In this document: positions 47,441 to 60,426 of the stretch, piece after piece
How positions within the stretch are numbered: the first letter of the stretch is position 1
Layout: each line of letters opens with the position of its first letter
NCBI RefSeq assembly: GCF_964204645.1
Contig: NC_134031.1
Location: 1,905,001 to 1,969,000, forward strand
DNA: 64,000 nt
Origin: Tubulanus polymorphus
Lineage: Eukaryota > Nemertea > Palaeonemertea > Tubulaniformes > Tubulanidae
Direction of reading: 5' to 3'
Program-made: the position numbers and the translations under genes
Notes under the pieces: model-generated
What the model was told of the DNA's origin: nothing
What the model saw: only the letters and a program-made list of their open reading frames with translations
Database searches by the model: none

Positions 47441-49351
47441 ATGCACCAGTACGCGATGTTGAAGTTACTGTGGTTCACGGCGGCTGCAGCTGCAGCGGTT
47501 CTATCAAATCAGGTGCTAGCCTGTCCACAGCAGTGCACCTGTTCGTCCAGCCGGGACGGACTTCAGGTTAAATGCAGTGGACAGTTCAACAATTTTCCGA
47601 CTGGTATTCCGGTGGATGTCGTGTCTTTGACGATTGTCGGCGCCCAGAACGGCTCGTCTGCGATTACCGATGTAACCTCCACTAGCCTATCAACGTTCAC
47701 CAAACTGCAGACGTTGATTTTGACCCAGCTCGGTATTCGAAACGTCGCCAGTGACGCCTTCGCGTCGAATCCGACCATCAAGGATTTGGACCTGCGCAAT
47801 AACCAGCTATCTTCGTTACCGACTGGCCTGTTTGCCAGTTTTCCGCTTCTCGTTAAGTTGGATTTATCGCACAATCAAATAACGACCATACAATCGGGAA
47901 CTTTCACGCCGTTGATTTCACTTTCGTTTCTCAATCTGAGAAATAACGCTATTTCTAGCCTGAACAAGTCTACGTTTCAGGATCTCGTTCGCCTCGAGAG
48001 CGTGGACCTCAGCGACAATCATGTGAACTTCCTCGAACCGAACATATTCCAAGGTCTCAATCTGTTGCGCACTGTCAAGTTAAACAATTGTTCTCTGACG
48101 AATTTGGATCCTCAGTTTTTTTCGAATGTTCCTCGAATTAAGATCGTCGATGTCAGAAATAATCGTATATCCACGATCGCAAGCGGTCTGTTCGCTAACA
48201 CGTCTGCTCTGATCGACCTACAGCTGGACGGGAACCTGTTAACAGCGCTACCTTCCGGCGTATTGACCGGACTAAAACTTAAAATGCTCGGACTATCCAA
48301 GAATAGTATTTCATCAATAGATCCCGCCGTATTCTCGGAATTTTCCTGCGATCGGCTCCGTCTAGCGGACAACGGAATGACGTCACTAGTGCCCGGGCAG
48401 TTCGACGCTTTGAACGGGAGCTTGCTCTCTTTATATCTCGCCGGTAATCCATTTCGTGAAGTAACGAAACAGATGCTATCGTTCATACCGAAGCTACGAA
48501 TTCTCGATCTCTCCCGCGCCAAACTAGTTTCATTCGACCCGAACATTGTCAGCGGTTTGGAGATTCAGTTGTTGAACGTATCGCGAAACGACTTCCGCGC
48601 CTTGGGCGACGATGTTTTAAACGCTTTCGCTAAACTCGGACTGGTAGATCTCACCGAGAACAACTGGAATTGTACGTGCTTTCAGAGTAATCTGCAAACA
48701 TGGCTCAATTCCGCGGGATACAGTCAAAACTGTGTACCGGGAAACTGGCCGAACCACGCCGCCAACAAACCATTGTCCGAACTACGTAAGGAATTTAACT
48801 GTTTGCGATGTGGCCAGTATCCAACCGTAAACAGGGGTAAATTGATCGCTAATCTAACGGCTAAAGAGCTGGAACAGTGTATCTACTCGGCTTCCTGGTT
48901 CACGTTGGACCGGCAAGTCATGGTATTCGCCGGTGCAACTTGCATCTTAACGGTCATCATATTCGTGGCGTTCACCTTGATTTGCCGTGCTTTGCGCAGG
49001 AAACAGAAAGAATACGATTTGAAAAGTAAAACCGTTAACAATCAATCGGTATCGGTTATTCCGGACAACGACAACAACGGCTACGCTTCCAGCGCGCCGA
49101 TTCTAGCTTCCATGGAGGATCTCACCGACGGTCAAGGTCGAATGTTTACGAACCCGGCCTTCGCTCGGAGCGATAGCCGCGTAAACGTTGCGCATCATAG
49201 AAAACCCCGCCCTTTGTCCACCAGTAGTATACCGTCCTTGGACGGTTCGGAAGAAATGACGGTCGTCATACCGAACCAAGATTATGGCGGTCATGAAAAA
49301 GTCCACCCTCCACGATACGACGAGGTCGTTCGATTAGAATCGGCCATGTGA
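47441..49351 (+). CDS. Leucine-rich-repeat transmembrane receptor-like protein, paralogue A
   Basis: A single coding exon of 636 residues. A splice acceptor (TTTAATTTCAG) ends three bases before the ATG, so the 5' UTR is split. The signal peptide is residues 1-27 (cleavage after VLA). An N-terminal cap of C-x3-C-x-C type (CPQQCTC) is followed by about ten to twelve leucine-rich repeats (LRNNQLSSLPTGLF, DLSHNQITTI, LGLSKNSISSI). A C-terminal cysteine cap starts near residue 407 (NNWNCTCF...NCLRCGQYP). One membrane span lies at about 493-516, followed by a cytoplasmic tail of about 120 residues ending RLESAM. It is a type I cell-surface protein, probably for adhesion or ligand recognition; no orthologue can be named. 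It is the paralogue of the gene at 61098. Confidence 0.92.
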   Translation: MHQYAMLKLLWFTAAAAAAVLSNQVLACPQQCTCSSSRDGLQVKCSGQFNNFPTGIPVDVVSLTIVGAQNGSSAITDVTSTSLSTFTKLQTLILTQLGIRNVASDAFASNPTIKDLDLRNNQLSSLPTGLFASFPLLVKLDLSHNQITTIQSGTFTPLISLSFLNLRNNAISSLNKSTFQDLVRLESVDLSDNHVNFLEPNIFQGLNLLRTVKLNNCSLTNLDPQFFSNVPRIKIVDVRNNRISTIASGLFANTSALIDLQLDGNLLTALPSGVLTGLKLKMLGLSKNSISSIDPAVFSEFSCDRLRLADNGMTSLVPGQFDALNGSLLSLYLAGNPFREVTKQMLSFIPKLRILDLSRAKLVSFDPNIVSGLEIQLLNVSRNDFRALGDDVLNAFAKLGLVDLTENNWNCTCFQSNLQTWLNSAGYSQNCVPGNWPNHAANKPLSELRKEFNCLRCGQYPTVNRGKLIANLTAKELEQCIYSASWFTLDRQVMVFAGATCILTVIIFVAFTLICRALRRKQKEYDLKSKTVNNQSVSVIPDNDNNGYASSAPILASMEDLTDGQGRMFTNPAFARSDSRVNVAHHRKPRPLSTSSIPSLDGSEEMTVVIPNQDYGGHEKVHPPRYDEVVRLESAM

Positions 49352-50610
49352 TTATAATATATCACAATTCTGTTATTCTAAACCCGTCTTATCAAAGTTA
49401 CCAAGTTACGTCCATTTATCGAATTTATGTTATATATATATATATATATATACAATATTTGTTGATATTCTACTTAATGTTTAGGTAAATCACGTATTGT
49501 TTTTTTTGTTGAAAACCGTCCTAATAATTATTAGTATAGGCTTATCATAGTAAACGTTATAACTGAAAAGATATGTAAATGTTATACAGTATAATAATGA
49601 ATTTTGTTCCGTCCACACCTGATCGAGTTCGATACAGTATGAACCAAATGATGATGATATATTTTTCTAATATAGCGCAACATCTGCATCATCTATGATG
49701 TAATCCTTTAAGTGACAATAAGGTTTGAAACAGAAATCCATCCATTCAGGAGATATATTGGACATAGAATGATCAAATTGATGAAACATAAAGTCAAATA
49801 TGTTCTGAAAGATAAGTTATTAGATTTTGAAAATTTCGATTATAAAACTGGGATCTGCTATGACTAGGTAGCACAATCCACAGCGCAGGAACAGCGGGAT
49901 TTAAAAGCCCTGTCCCCAAAATGTCTAAAATCTCTAAGAGATATTACGATTACCACGCGTTGATAAAACCATGGACTCCAGAGTGCATGACAAAACTCGA
50001 CCGAGATTAAAATCAAACTAGCAGCCAGTGATTCTGTTACTAAGGCGATGTTTCATCACTTAGCGACGCGTAACAATTTCTCATGAAATAAATCGTCATC
50101 CGAAACTCAAGTATTGCCACTGGAATGAGGAGTCTGTCTGTATAAGGAATATGCGGTGGTGAAATCGAGTTGTTGCTTGGTCTGAAAAATGAGTAAAAAT
50201 TATGAATCATGGGTGTTAAAAATAACGACGCTGACGCGATTTATCACGTAGCGGTGACCGTCGAATACGGCGAGATCGTCTGCGAGATCGTCTGGCGGTG
50301 ACGGCGACTGCGAGACGCAATTATCCCGCTCCGACCTCATCTATATAATGACACATGACTAACAAAAAGTGCCGTATGTATTTATGGCATCGAAATGTAT
50401 GTTAACGTGAAGTGCCTCGTAGAGAGCTGAATCAACATTGTCCGTTATTATACGCGGACCGAGATCGAGAATAGTTCGCGCTGACGGAGGAGACCGACTT
50501 TTTTAAGTGATGAGAATACAAAAATCTCCTCTTCCGAACACGGTGGACATGTTGTTCGTTGAAGTGTGCGCTGATATAGAAGGACTTTTGTAAATAAACA
50601 CTATTTATAC

Positions 50611-50864
<254 letters not shown>

Positions 50865-53800
50865 TTCGGCCTGTCCTCGTGTGCAAAAGCTATCTGTGTT
50901 TGTAAACTGGATTTTGGAAAGCCGGCTGATCGCGGTGGAGTACGAGTTAAACGTAGTTCGTTAAATTACTGATATAAGTCGTCGCGAAACACAAGGTTGA
51001 AAGTCTGGGAATATTGAATGTGTACATCCCCGGCTCGGCGAGTGGTAAAGAGATATTCCCGATAATTTGTCGAGTGGGATTTTTCAAGTGCTCCGAACAT
51101 CTGTGCGAGTAGATATATATATATATTTATACGAAACAACACACGGAACGTAAAAATGCCGTAACCTCTAAAACGTCTGTTTTAAGCCTGGGGTTATCTC
51201 GACTGTTTGAAACGCGTATAATATCTGGTGAGTTGCAATAATCGAAGACAACGTATTACGCATTGAACATCGAAGCATATTTCATAGACTATCGGGAAAT
51301 CAACGAATTTGAAGATACTGTAAAGACACTCTCTCCCAATTGGACACTGGCTACATTATAATGCTGCGTCGCTGAAAAATGGTAAGATTTGATTTCACTT
51401 TCGATGAACTAGTAGTATGAAATCTAAAAAAAATGATTTGGGCTGCGTGGGGTCAAAATGTTTAACTTTCATTAGCGAGAGTATTCTAAGGTAAGTAAGT
51501 GTACTACACAACCACGGAATGGCTGACAACAGCGATTTGAAAATGATGAGAATTTGTGAGCCCAGCTTAAGTTCACACGTTGGTCCTCCTTGTATAAGTA
51601 GTCTAAGATTGGTTTTTCGAGAGCTTTTAAAGTTTCCACGCAAACGTAACCTTATATTTGAAATGTCCGGTCATAACCCCTTATAACACGACATACCGTG
51701 GGCTATGTGGGCTCTACTCGTAGAAGAACAGTGCAAAATTCTATACTCCTACAATCTGTAAAAAATATTCGCTTTATTTCACAGCGAATTCTATATACCC
51801 AACGATCAAAATATTTGCATAAAAAGTTCGTTTATATCTATGTGTGACACGCACGCGATAAATCAATGATAGCGTGTCGTTACATATATATCTATATACT
51901 TTTAACGCTTGACTTCCGGTATAAATGGGCCCGGTTCAGGTAGACCGAGCGAGCGGGCGACCCCGATCAAATATTTTGATGGTGAGACAACGGCTTCCGT
52001 TCGCTCATTATCATAATATTGATAATGATAATAATAGTGATGCTGATTATTATTGTAATTGTCATAATAGGAACTCTTGGGTCGGTGTTCGTATGGTAAC
52101 ACGCGTAAAGTGTTTAAGTGTTGAATATACTCGGAAATACCGAGTTATTACAAAATTGCGAAACACGTCATTAATATTGCGTAAAAACCACCGGAAGACC
52201 AAGCCCTTCATTTATTAGACCAGTAGGTCTTCAATTCTTATCTCGCTGTAGAGAATTCATTGTAAGATATCGAAAAATCCTTTTTGATTATCGACAAGCT
52301 TTTATCTTCTAGCGAGGCCGAAAACTGTCAAATATATCAAAAGTAGATCGTATTATTTCTGGTAAACGAAATTCTAAATTTCAGTTTTCATGTGCTGGAC
52401 TATAGAACTAATGCGTAAAAATGAAACCCTAACGATGTGTGGATTCGCTTGTATTTCATGATCATGCTGGTAATGTTACTCGCTGTATGAAAAGGTTCAC
52501 AATGAGAAATATTATCGAAGGAAACCATTAAATATCCGCCCACGTATAGCTACTCAGATGAAAGTTCAACCCACCTATCAAACTAACCTCGCGAAATATG
52601 ATTCACAAAGCGAAACAAACGTTATTTACAATATTTTTTACACCACCGTAAATACTGGAGGTGTGTCAATTTATAGCGCGTTGAAAAGCTGTTTTTTAAT
52701 GCAACAACGCTGTACGTTTATTACACACACGTATCCACCCCTTGAAGTGCAGTTCTTTTATATTTGAGTCGAGTCGGTGACGTAAGATGCAAAATGTTCG
52801 AGTTTATTGTTTGCGAGACTGGCAATGTTTTCCATTCAGCCTCCAGAAAGACGGGAATTTTGTTCTTGCAGTCTGTCGACGATATTATGACTATTTGGTT
52901 CTATTTTTGATGTATTCTGTTGTTGGAGAGAATTCTCTTTTTGCTCACCGTTTACTATAGCAGCTAAACTTCAGCTCTGGATGGATATATTATGTAACTA
53001 CAGTAAGTCGGTGGATATCTTCTCTTTTTTTTTCATAAATTCTTTATACTGAAACATCCGAGCGTATATGCATATAAAACATGTGAGTGTATATGAAGAT
53101 TTTGATGGTTATCTGATTAACTTGATTAACGATCAGAAAGTTTCACTCACATATTCAGATTTGCTTGGGCGCATGCTTGAAGTACATTAAACCTTACCCT
53201 AAACATGAGAATTGAAAAGTTCTTATAGATTTATTGGATGGGAGTTTATTTGACACGTTTCGTACTCAATTCTTCATAAAAATTTAAACATAACCAAAGA
53301 ACCATTTTGCCGCCATTTTGTCACGTTTGCATTTTGGGGATTCCCTAGGCATTGGAAAACTCCTTCCGTGTCATTCTGTGATAATATTCTCGGATCACCC
53401 ACACGTCACTGGGAATACCTCGCCTTCACCAGACCGTAACCGTTTGCCTTTAAAAGGAGCTTCGATTCTATTGAAATACCTTAAAGAACGCGGCGTATAG
53501 ATAAAGTCTATCGGAGCTACATAGTTTAATAAAATACTTTCATCAATAGATAAAATAAATGTTTTGTGCGTTTGTGCTTTCGGCCCACGATATAAACTGG
53601 TATGCGGCTGAGTGTTGAATAGAGAATCACAGGTATAACCCACTGACTGTCAGATTCATTTTAAAAATATACATATTTCTACTCAGTGCCGAGTGTGGGT
53701 GCCCATAAAACACTCGCTGTGCAGCTTTTTATTAGCATTTTTATGGAATATTTTGACGCTTATGAATACATGTATGTAATACCCGTAATTCATGAACACC

Positions 53801-54148
53801 GATTTCTAGATGGACCTATTCGATTTGAAACATGGCACCGCCAAAACTTTCACTGATATTCTGAAAATCGGTAGGTATGGAATTAATTAAAATGCAAAAT
53901 TAAATCCTTTTGATTTTATAAAATCTGTAAAATGCTATGCTTAAAACAATCGTATATTTTAAGTCCATTCAGCGACCTAGTTGAACATTGAACCGCTTAA
54001 AAATGTGAGTATAGAATAATGTGATATCACTTGACGATATCAAAAATTTCATAACATTACATATTTTACGAAGAGCGTTACGTTTGTTTGTCGTTGATGG
54101 TTCGTACCATTCAACCATGGACATCCTCCTAATGACGTGAGTTTCAGC

Positions 54149-54167
54149 GGGGGGGGGGGGGGGGGGG
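54149..54167. repeat. Poly-G tract
   Basis: Nineteen consecutive G residues. Confidence 0.9.
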
Positions 54168-54402
54168 CAACTTAGCCCTGGCAAGCGAGGATGCATGAAC
54201 ATGACTATGCCTGATATATTCATGGATCCATAGTAACCGCACAACTAAGTGTCATTAACAAAGTTACAAACACCGAGTAGACAATTAGACAAGTAACAAC
54301 TTATCGAACATGACTCAGATATAGTTCAAAACTTAAACATGGAATTAGTTGTATGTCACATGTGTCTTGTAAGCCTTATTATAGGTTGGCTTGTTTTATA
54401 TG

Positions 54403-55332
54403 TATGGGCGGCCATCCCCGCCAAACAGACGTTTAAGTCATCACGTGAAGGATAAACCCATAACGTGAAGGATAAACTCATAACATGAAGGATATTGTCA
54501 TGACGTGAAGGACCAACTAATCAAGGATACACCTATTATGTCACCAGATGGCGTGCCAGTCGGTCGAAGTAAATTTTGTTGTACGCAGGCGTCATGACGT
54601 GAACTTTAATTACTCTAGCATGAGCGTCACTGTAGTTTCTATTAGGTTCGAATCCCACAAAATATTGATCCTTATTTCAAATTGATGACCACAATGTCGC
54701 TGATTTATTCTATAAGCAGTGCTATTAATCCCAAAAATTATTCATAGATGTGAGTCTCGATTTGACTCTTTTTTGCTCACAACTGCGGACGGACCAGGAT
54801 CAGGCATTCTTCGTTTTTTGTCAATAATTGCTTAAGAAGATCATTCGTATATTTTGGATAACGTGTTATATCAGTAAGCTGAAAATTTGAGATATATAGC
54901 GGTGTAAGAATAAATCCGAATATATTTTTCTATTACACAATTTCGGGATTCGAACCTAATAGCACATACAAATAGATACTGGGGCCTTCAAAGTTTATTG
55001 TTTCATACTTGAGATGAGAAACCTTTTACGCGGCAAACAAAGTAAACCAGCGATACTTCATAATTTGCGGGATTCGAACCTAATACGCAGAAACTTATTC
55101 AAGTTACCATGTCATGACGCCTGCGCACAACTGAACATATTTCTGATCGACTGGAACGCTATCTGGTGACATGATAGGTTTATCCTTGATGACGTGAGTT
55201 GATCCTTCACGTCATGACATTATCTTTCACGTTATGAGTTAATCCTTCACGTTACTACATTATACTTCACGTTATAGGTTTATCCTTCACGTGATGACTG
55301 AAGTGTCTCTTTGGCGGGGATGGCCGCCCATA
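54403..55332. mobile_element. 930-bp foldback transposon with ~260-bp inverted arms
   Basis: The ends TATGGGCGGCCATCCCCGCC (54403) and its complement (to 55332) open arms of roughly 260 bases that match along their length. Each arm carries a short array of about 20-base units built on CGTGAAGGATAAACTCATAA (about four left, five right) and then a conserved GTCACCAGAT, GCAGGCGTCATGAC and ATTAGGTTCGAATCCC. The interior has a further inverted copy of the last motif near 54953. There is no coding capacity. It is a non-autonomous DNA element of foldback type; superfamily and target duplication are unresolved. Confidence 0.8.
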
Positions 55333-56383
55333 TATACACTTAAAAATAGAAAGATATATGTAGAATTTTACACACAAAAACGCGTTTCTATAATTCGTAG
55401 GCTTCTCATTCCCTTCACGGTACATTGCGTCGAATTTTTCATAAGCCGTGAATAAACAGCGGATTCTATTCAGTAAAAGCGTTTTGAAACGCCCCAAATG
55501 TGTATAGAAATCCCTGTAAATAATAGGGCCATGCATTTAGATATCAAGCGAGGTGATTATTTGAAAAAATTGATCGAAAGTTCGGCTTAGACACAAATTC
55601 ATGTTCAGGACTATCCTCTGTTATAAGAACTGGTTTAAAAAGAACTGGTTTTCAAGAAAATGATATTCAATAGATATTCAATAGAAAATGATATTCAAAT
55701 GATATTCAATTCGTGATATCTTTTGCTCAAACCTATTTCGATCGGGCGTTTCTAATGGGGCAGGTATAGTGGAGATATAGGTGTTCCGGATATGTTTTGT
55801 AAGGATTATATCTTATGGCGCAGTTTAATCATGGCTTCGGATAGAGGATGCATTGACAACCAAAAGATGCTGCTGTCTATATATAATACATCAGGATGCT
55901 GGATTATTGACACCAATAAATGAACAATATTGCTTACATGTAGATTATTGCTTATACGGCCAAACGTTGCTTATCGAAATCTCTAAGATATTCTTATAGT
56001 AACCGGCAACAATCGAAGTTTGACATGAAAAATTGAAATTTTGGTGTCCCGTCAATGTTGGGTTTGACCGCCCTAAGACCTCGCGATTCGTCGTTCCATA
56101 TCGTGATATGCTTGAAGAAATCGTGAATATTAATAAACTTATATTTTAGTCAGAGGCGATAAGAATTCATATAGAATTCATATAGAACGTGCGATCTGGA
56201 CTATATCATTCAAGGCCTTACTTTACTGTGATCAAACACCGTAACATTCCAAATATCTAAATTCGAATAGCAAATAATATATTCACCTGGAATATTTAAC
56301 GACAGCCGGTAGAGGATTAACACACATTAACGGCGATCAAATAAAACTTAGCTCATTTCGATTTCGGCTCACGAGGAACGAGG

Positions 56384-57757
56384 ATGGGGGCTATGAAAGA
56401 GGACGAAACTAGGGAAGGTCTGGTCGAAAATGAAACGACCAGCGAAGAAATGGAATACGGCTCGATAGCGGATATCGCCAGCAGTCAGCCGGAGATACCG
56501 AAACGCGACGGAGAGAAGAATGATAACGTCAATCCGAAATCAAGTCGTATCTGCTGTAAGACTAGCGTAACGGTGGCCATCGTTTTTATCGTAGGTTTGA
56601 CTTTGGTTACGATTCAAATGACGTCTGGTACGATTCTGGCCGTTAGTTCGCAGTTGCTTCCCGCAACTCACGACAAATCGACGCACCATTTGGTCGCCGT
56701 GAAGATGGCGTTCGTTCAAGTCGCGTTCGAGGTGGGTCTCATTACTGGAGTGATTCTTTGTGGAAAAGTAACGTACACATTCGGCTATGTCTATCCGTTC
56801 TGGTCCGGTCTGATAACGGCGTTAGTAGCCATCACTATGTCGATTTTTGCGTTTGTTTGGTGGATACTACCCATCGCGCACTTGCTGATCGGCTTATCTG
56901 TGGCGTTTATTCGCAACGCCGGATCGACGATGGTCGCCGTTGCCTTCGACGATAAATCCAAGCGAGTGAAAGCCCTGGCCGTGTTGTACAGCTGCCGGTA
57001 CGGCGGGATCGGACTGGGATTTGCCACCGGTTTGTACGAGGTACATTGGCTCGGACGTTCCATACCGTTCATGATACTATTCATAACGCTAGGTATAGCC
57101 ATAATCGTGAGATCTTGCATCGAAGTTGAAAATAACCGAGATTTGGACGCGAAAGTGGAAAAACCGTTTCAGCTCAAAGTTGTAAAATCGATGCTGACCG
57201 ATCCTCAAACTATGACGTTGATAGGTTTAAATAGTATATATTCAGTTACTTCTAATATATATCTTAGTTTGGTGCCTTTGTGGGTAATGGAATATCTAAA
57301 AATTGAACATTGGCAACTGGCTACTGTCCGATTGACTTCGACTGTTACTTTTATATTAAGCTCTAATATTTTCGGTTTGGTCATCTCGAAAACGATTCAC
57401 CATCGTTGGATTTATTTCGTCGCCTATTGTTTACTAGCGACTACGTCGTTCATTTCGTACCCGTTTATCACGTATATCTGGCAAGCGTTCGGTCCGGACT
57501 GCCTCGCTATAGTCGGATTCTCGTTGCAAGGTTGTTTCTATAATTCGTGGCTGTCGGACGTCGCCGATAAAAAATTCGACCAAAACTACGAAACTATATT
57601 CGCTTTAAGTGTAGTGATAAGCCACGTAATAACGATTGCAGCGCTATCGACGGCCGGCACCCTGCAGCATATCGTCGGCTATCCGGCAATTTTTATTACC
57701 GTCGGTATTTTGAATTGTATCTATTCTTTTACTTCCTTAATTGTTCGAGGTCACTGA
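56384..57757 (+). CDS. Major facilitator carrier, SLC18/VMAT-like, with altered key residues
   Basis: A single-exon frame of 457 residues with an acidic N-terminal tail and about twelve hydrophobic segments. It aligns by eye with vesicular amine transporters: the segment at 170-220 (GLSVAFIRNAGSTMVAVAF...GLYEVHWLGRSIPF) matches the VMAT transmembrane 4-5 region; MLTDPQTM...LVPLWVMEYL...HWQLATVRL (270-317) matches LLKDPYI...LPIWMMETM...KWQLGVAFL; and LSDVADKKF (390-398) matches the loop before transmembrane 11. The large luminal loop after the first segment is absent. The acidic residues that VMATs need in transmembrane 1, 10 and 11 are not seen at the aligned positions, so amine/proton exchange is doubtful. 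It probably sits in a vesicle or plasma membrane; the substrate is unknown. Confidence 0.85.
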   Translation: MGAMKEDETREGLVENETTSEEMEYGSIADIASSQPEIPKRDGEKNDNVNPKSSRICCKTSVTVAIVFIVGLTLVTIQMTSGTILAVSSQLLPATHDKSTHHLVAVKMAFVQVAFEVGLITGVILCGKVTYTFGYVYPFWSGLITALVAITMSIFAFVWWILPIAHLLIGLSVAFIRNAGSTMVAVAFDDKSKRVKALAVLYSCRYGGIGLGFATGLYEVHWLGRSIPFMILFITLGIAIIVRSCIEVENNRDLDAKVEKPFQLKVVKSMLTDPQTMTLIGLNSIYSVTSNIYLSLVPLWVMEYLKIEHWQLATVRLTSTVTFILSSNIFGLVISKTIHHRWIYFVAYCLLATTSFISYPFITYIWQAFGPDCLAIVGFSLQGCFYNSWLSDVADKKFDQNYETIFALSVVISHVITIAALSTAGTLQHIVGYPAIFITVGILNCIYSFTSLIVRGH

Positions 57758-58339
57758 TAATGCGTGTCGAGCATGCGATGTGGTCCTGGCGAAAAGCGCG
57801 TAAGGCATTTTTGTGATTTTCATTCGTTTCTGGCGGATGACCATTAAAAAACCTTAATATTTATGTAAATAGGAAATTATCGATAGCGAATTCGATAAAT
57901 TCTTTAATGAACATTTTAACTCGGCACCCACGATAGATTACATTTATATACAATGTATACATTTGTTCGGGTCACAAGTTATTGTTAGAAATGAAATATG
58001 TTGATGTATAACAATAATTTATTCAATGCCAATATATTTCCCTTAAAAAACGGCTGGGGCTTTAGTTTATGTTCTGTAAACGTCTTTTGCGGGTTTTCGC
58101 AATGGATACTCGCAAGTGCTTATGTTCAGAAATCAAAAACATTCACGTTAAAGTGAGTCTATATATGATTTAATTCTCAATATTTTGTTTTCAATGTAAA
58201 TTTATTCAAATCTGCTGTAATATTTAGATATTTTCGTCTAAATACGGAACAAACATTTGGAAATAGTGTAGAAACGTGTTGAGCTCTGTGTGACAGGTGG
58301 CTTAACTATAGAGCTATTCATCGTGTACGTGGGAAACCT

Positions 58340-58397
58340 CTGGAGAGCGAGAGAAGGGAGTGAGAGGGGAGAGAATGGGGCGAGAGGGGGATGGGAG

Positions 58398-58434
<37 letters not shown>

Positions 58435-58766
58435 GTGAGAGGGCAAAGAGAGGAGTGAGAGGGCAGAGAGAGGAGTGAGAGGGCAGAGAGAGTGGTGAGA
58501 GGGCAGAAAGAGGAGTGAGAGGGCAGAGAGAGAGATGAGAGGGCAGAGAGAGTGGTGAGAGGGCAGAGAGAGGAGTGAGAGGGCAGAGAGGGGGAGGGTG
58601 GGGGAGAGAGATAAGGGGGCAGGGAGATCGGCGAGACGGCAAAGAGGGGGAGGGTGAGAGAGAGCGAGGGCAGAACGGGAGAGAGGGAGGTAGAGAGAGA
58701 AGGCAGAGCGGGAGAGAGGGAGGTAGAGAGAGAGGGCAGAGCGGGAGAGAGGGAGGTAGAGAGGTC
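58340..58766. repeat. GA-rich minisatellite
   Basis: Tandem GAGAGGGCAGAGAGAGGAGT-like units, about 20-30 bases each, between a (GA)n core and GGGAGAGAGGGAGGTAGAGA units. Long open frames on both strands here are low-complexity artefacts. Confidence 0.92.
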
Positions 58767-60177
58767 CTTGTGCAGTGCCCTTGGTATACCAGAATACCGC
58801 GCTCTGTACGCGCGTCGTGTTCACATGTGACTCGGCGCTTAGTAAGCCCGCTTTTAGTAATGCCGATATATAGGGCGATTTCAAGCGCTATCAACGTTTT
58901 CTTGTGATTATTTCAAATCCATTCTTAAGCTACTATCCTGTCTGACTGTGACTGTGTTAATTGAAACAATGCTAAGCTGTACAATTAGGGTGGAACCTGG
59001 AAAACAGGACATAATTGTTGCATCATGCAATGTGGATCCTCGCTGTAATCTATAATATATGTTCTATTTGTTGAAATGCGTGTTATTGTTGAAATAAAGA
59101 TCGTTATAAATAAAATATTCGTGTATGCTGTTTTAGTTAAATTCCGACTGTCAGCTTTTTGACAAATCCGTTTCACCGGGTACACTGGCGTCACCATTTT
59201 CTATCTCGGCTTTGGGAATATATATCTATTGTCGACAGGTTATTTAACATATTATGTTTGACTATACATTTACTGTAACGCACTGATGTATGCAATTAAT
59301 GCAATGTATGTAAAGCCGATCGCAAATAAAAAAAAACAACAGAATCGACTGAAATTTATGAGGGGAATATTTTTAGGACCCGAACGAATGAAAAATTATC
59401 AAATGTTTTTATTAACTGGATTCTATTCAGACGGGAATTTGAATTTGTGAATCTTTTTTTTTGTGCGCGGATCGTGGAAAAAGTCGTAACATCCAGATTT
59501 TACATGATTAATAACCGTACAGTTGACTCGATTGAATTCCATTGATTCCATTACACTTTATTTTACCCGTTTACTCACAGCCGTTCGATATATCGTTGAA
59601 TATTTTGAGTCTTCTTGAGAATGTTGACAGAGGATTTGATATCTAATAAAGAATATATTTCAACTGGAACCGTTGACTCATGTTGACGGAGGGTATTAAC
59701 CGAACCGTGAGGTTTGGAACTGAACCGTGCATTCGACTGACTGAACCTGATAACCTGTCGCGTATCTCGCGAATAAGCGATTGAGCACCGAAACGTTAAC
59801 CGCTGAAACGTTCAAAATGGGGAGCTGCAACACCAGTTATCCCGCCAGGTGGCGTGACGAGCTCCCAGTCATTCGCTGTCAAAATAAGTTTATCATGAAT
59901 GAACTTTGAACTGAATTTTTCAACTCTGTGATTGGTATAGTCTTCATCAATAATTCATATAATAAGTCGATTTTCATCAAAATGTAGAAAAGACCGAATA
60001 ACCACTAACGAACCTGGCGGATCTATGTTTGCCACAGGTTCCCCATTGAAACAAGAATTCATATGACTTTTCCCTGAATTTAGAATATTCAAGCGGTTTG
60101 ATTAAATCTGTCACTTGATTGTTAAGTTATAATAGGTAGATGAACTGATGAACTGTTGCTCACTCACTGCTAAGTTT

Positions 60178-60426
60178 CACCTAAAAGGTGACCCTTCATC
60201 TAATATCTAGTTTTTACAGTACACCTTACTTAGAAATGGCTAACTCTGACCTTTGAGTAACACCTAAAAGGTGACCCTTCATCTAATATCTAGTTTTTAC
60301 AGTACACCTTACTTAGAAATGGCTAACTCTGACCTTTGAGTAACACCTAAAAGGTGTCCTTTTATCTAATATCTAGTTTTTACAGTACACCTTACTTAGA
60401 AATGGCTAACTCTGACCTTTGAGTAA
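60178..60426. repeat. Three tandem copies of an 83-bp unit
   Basis: Units begin at 60178, 60261 and 60344 with CACCTAAAAGGTG, itself a small palindrome, and are almost identical, so the amplification is recent. Confidence 0.95.

Noticed and set aside
58238-58894. Open frames of 188 and 218 codons on the minus strand, Leu/Ser/Pro-rich
   Set aside because: Both read through the GA-rich satellite in different frames; low complexity, no start context.
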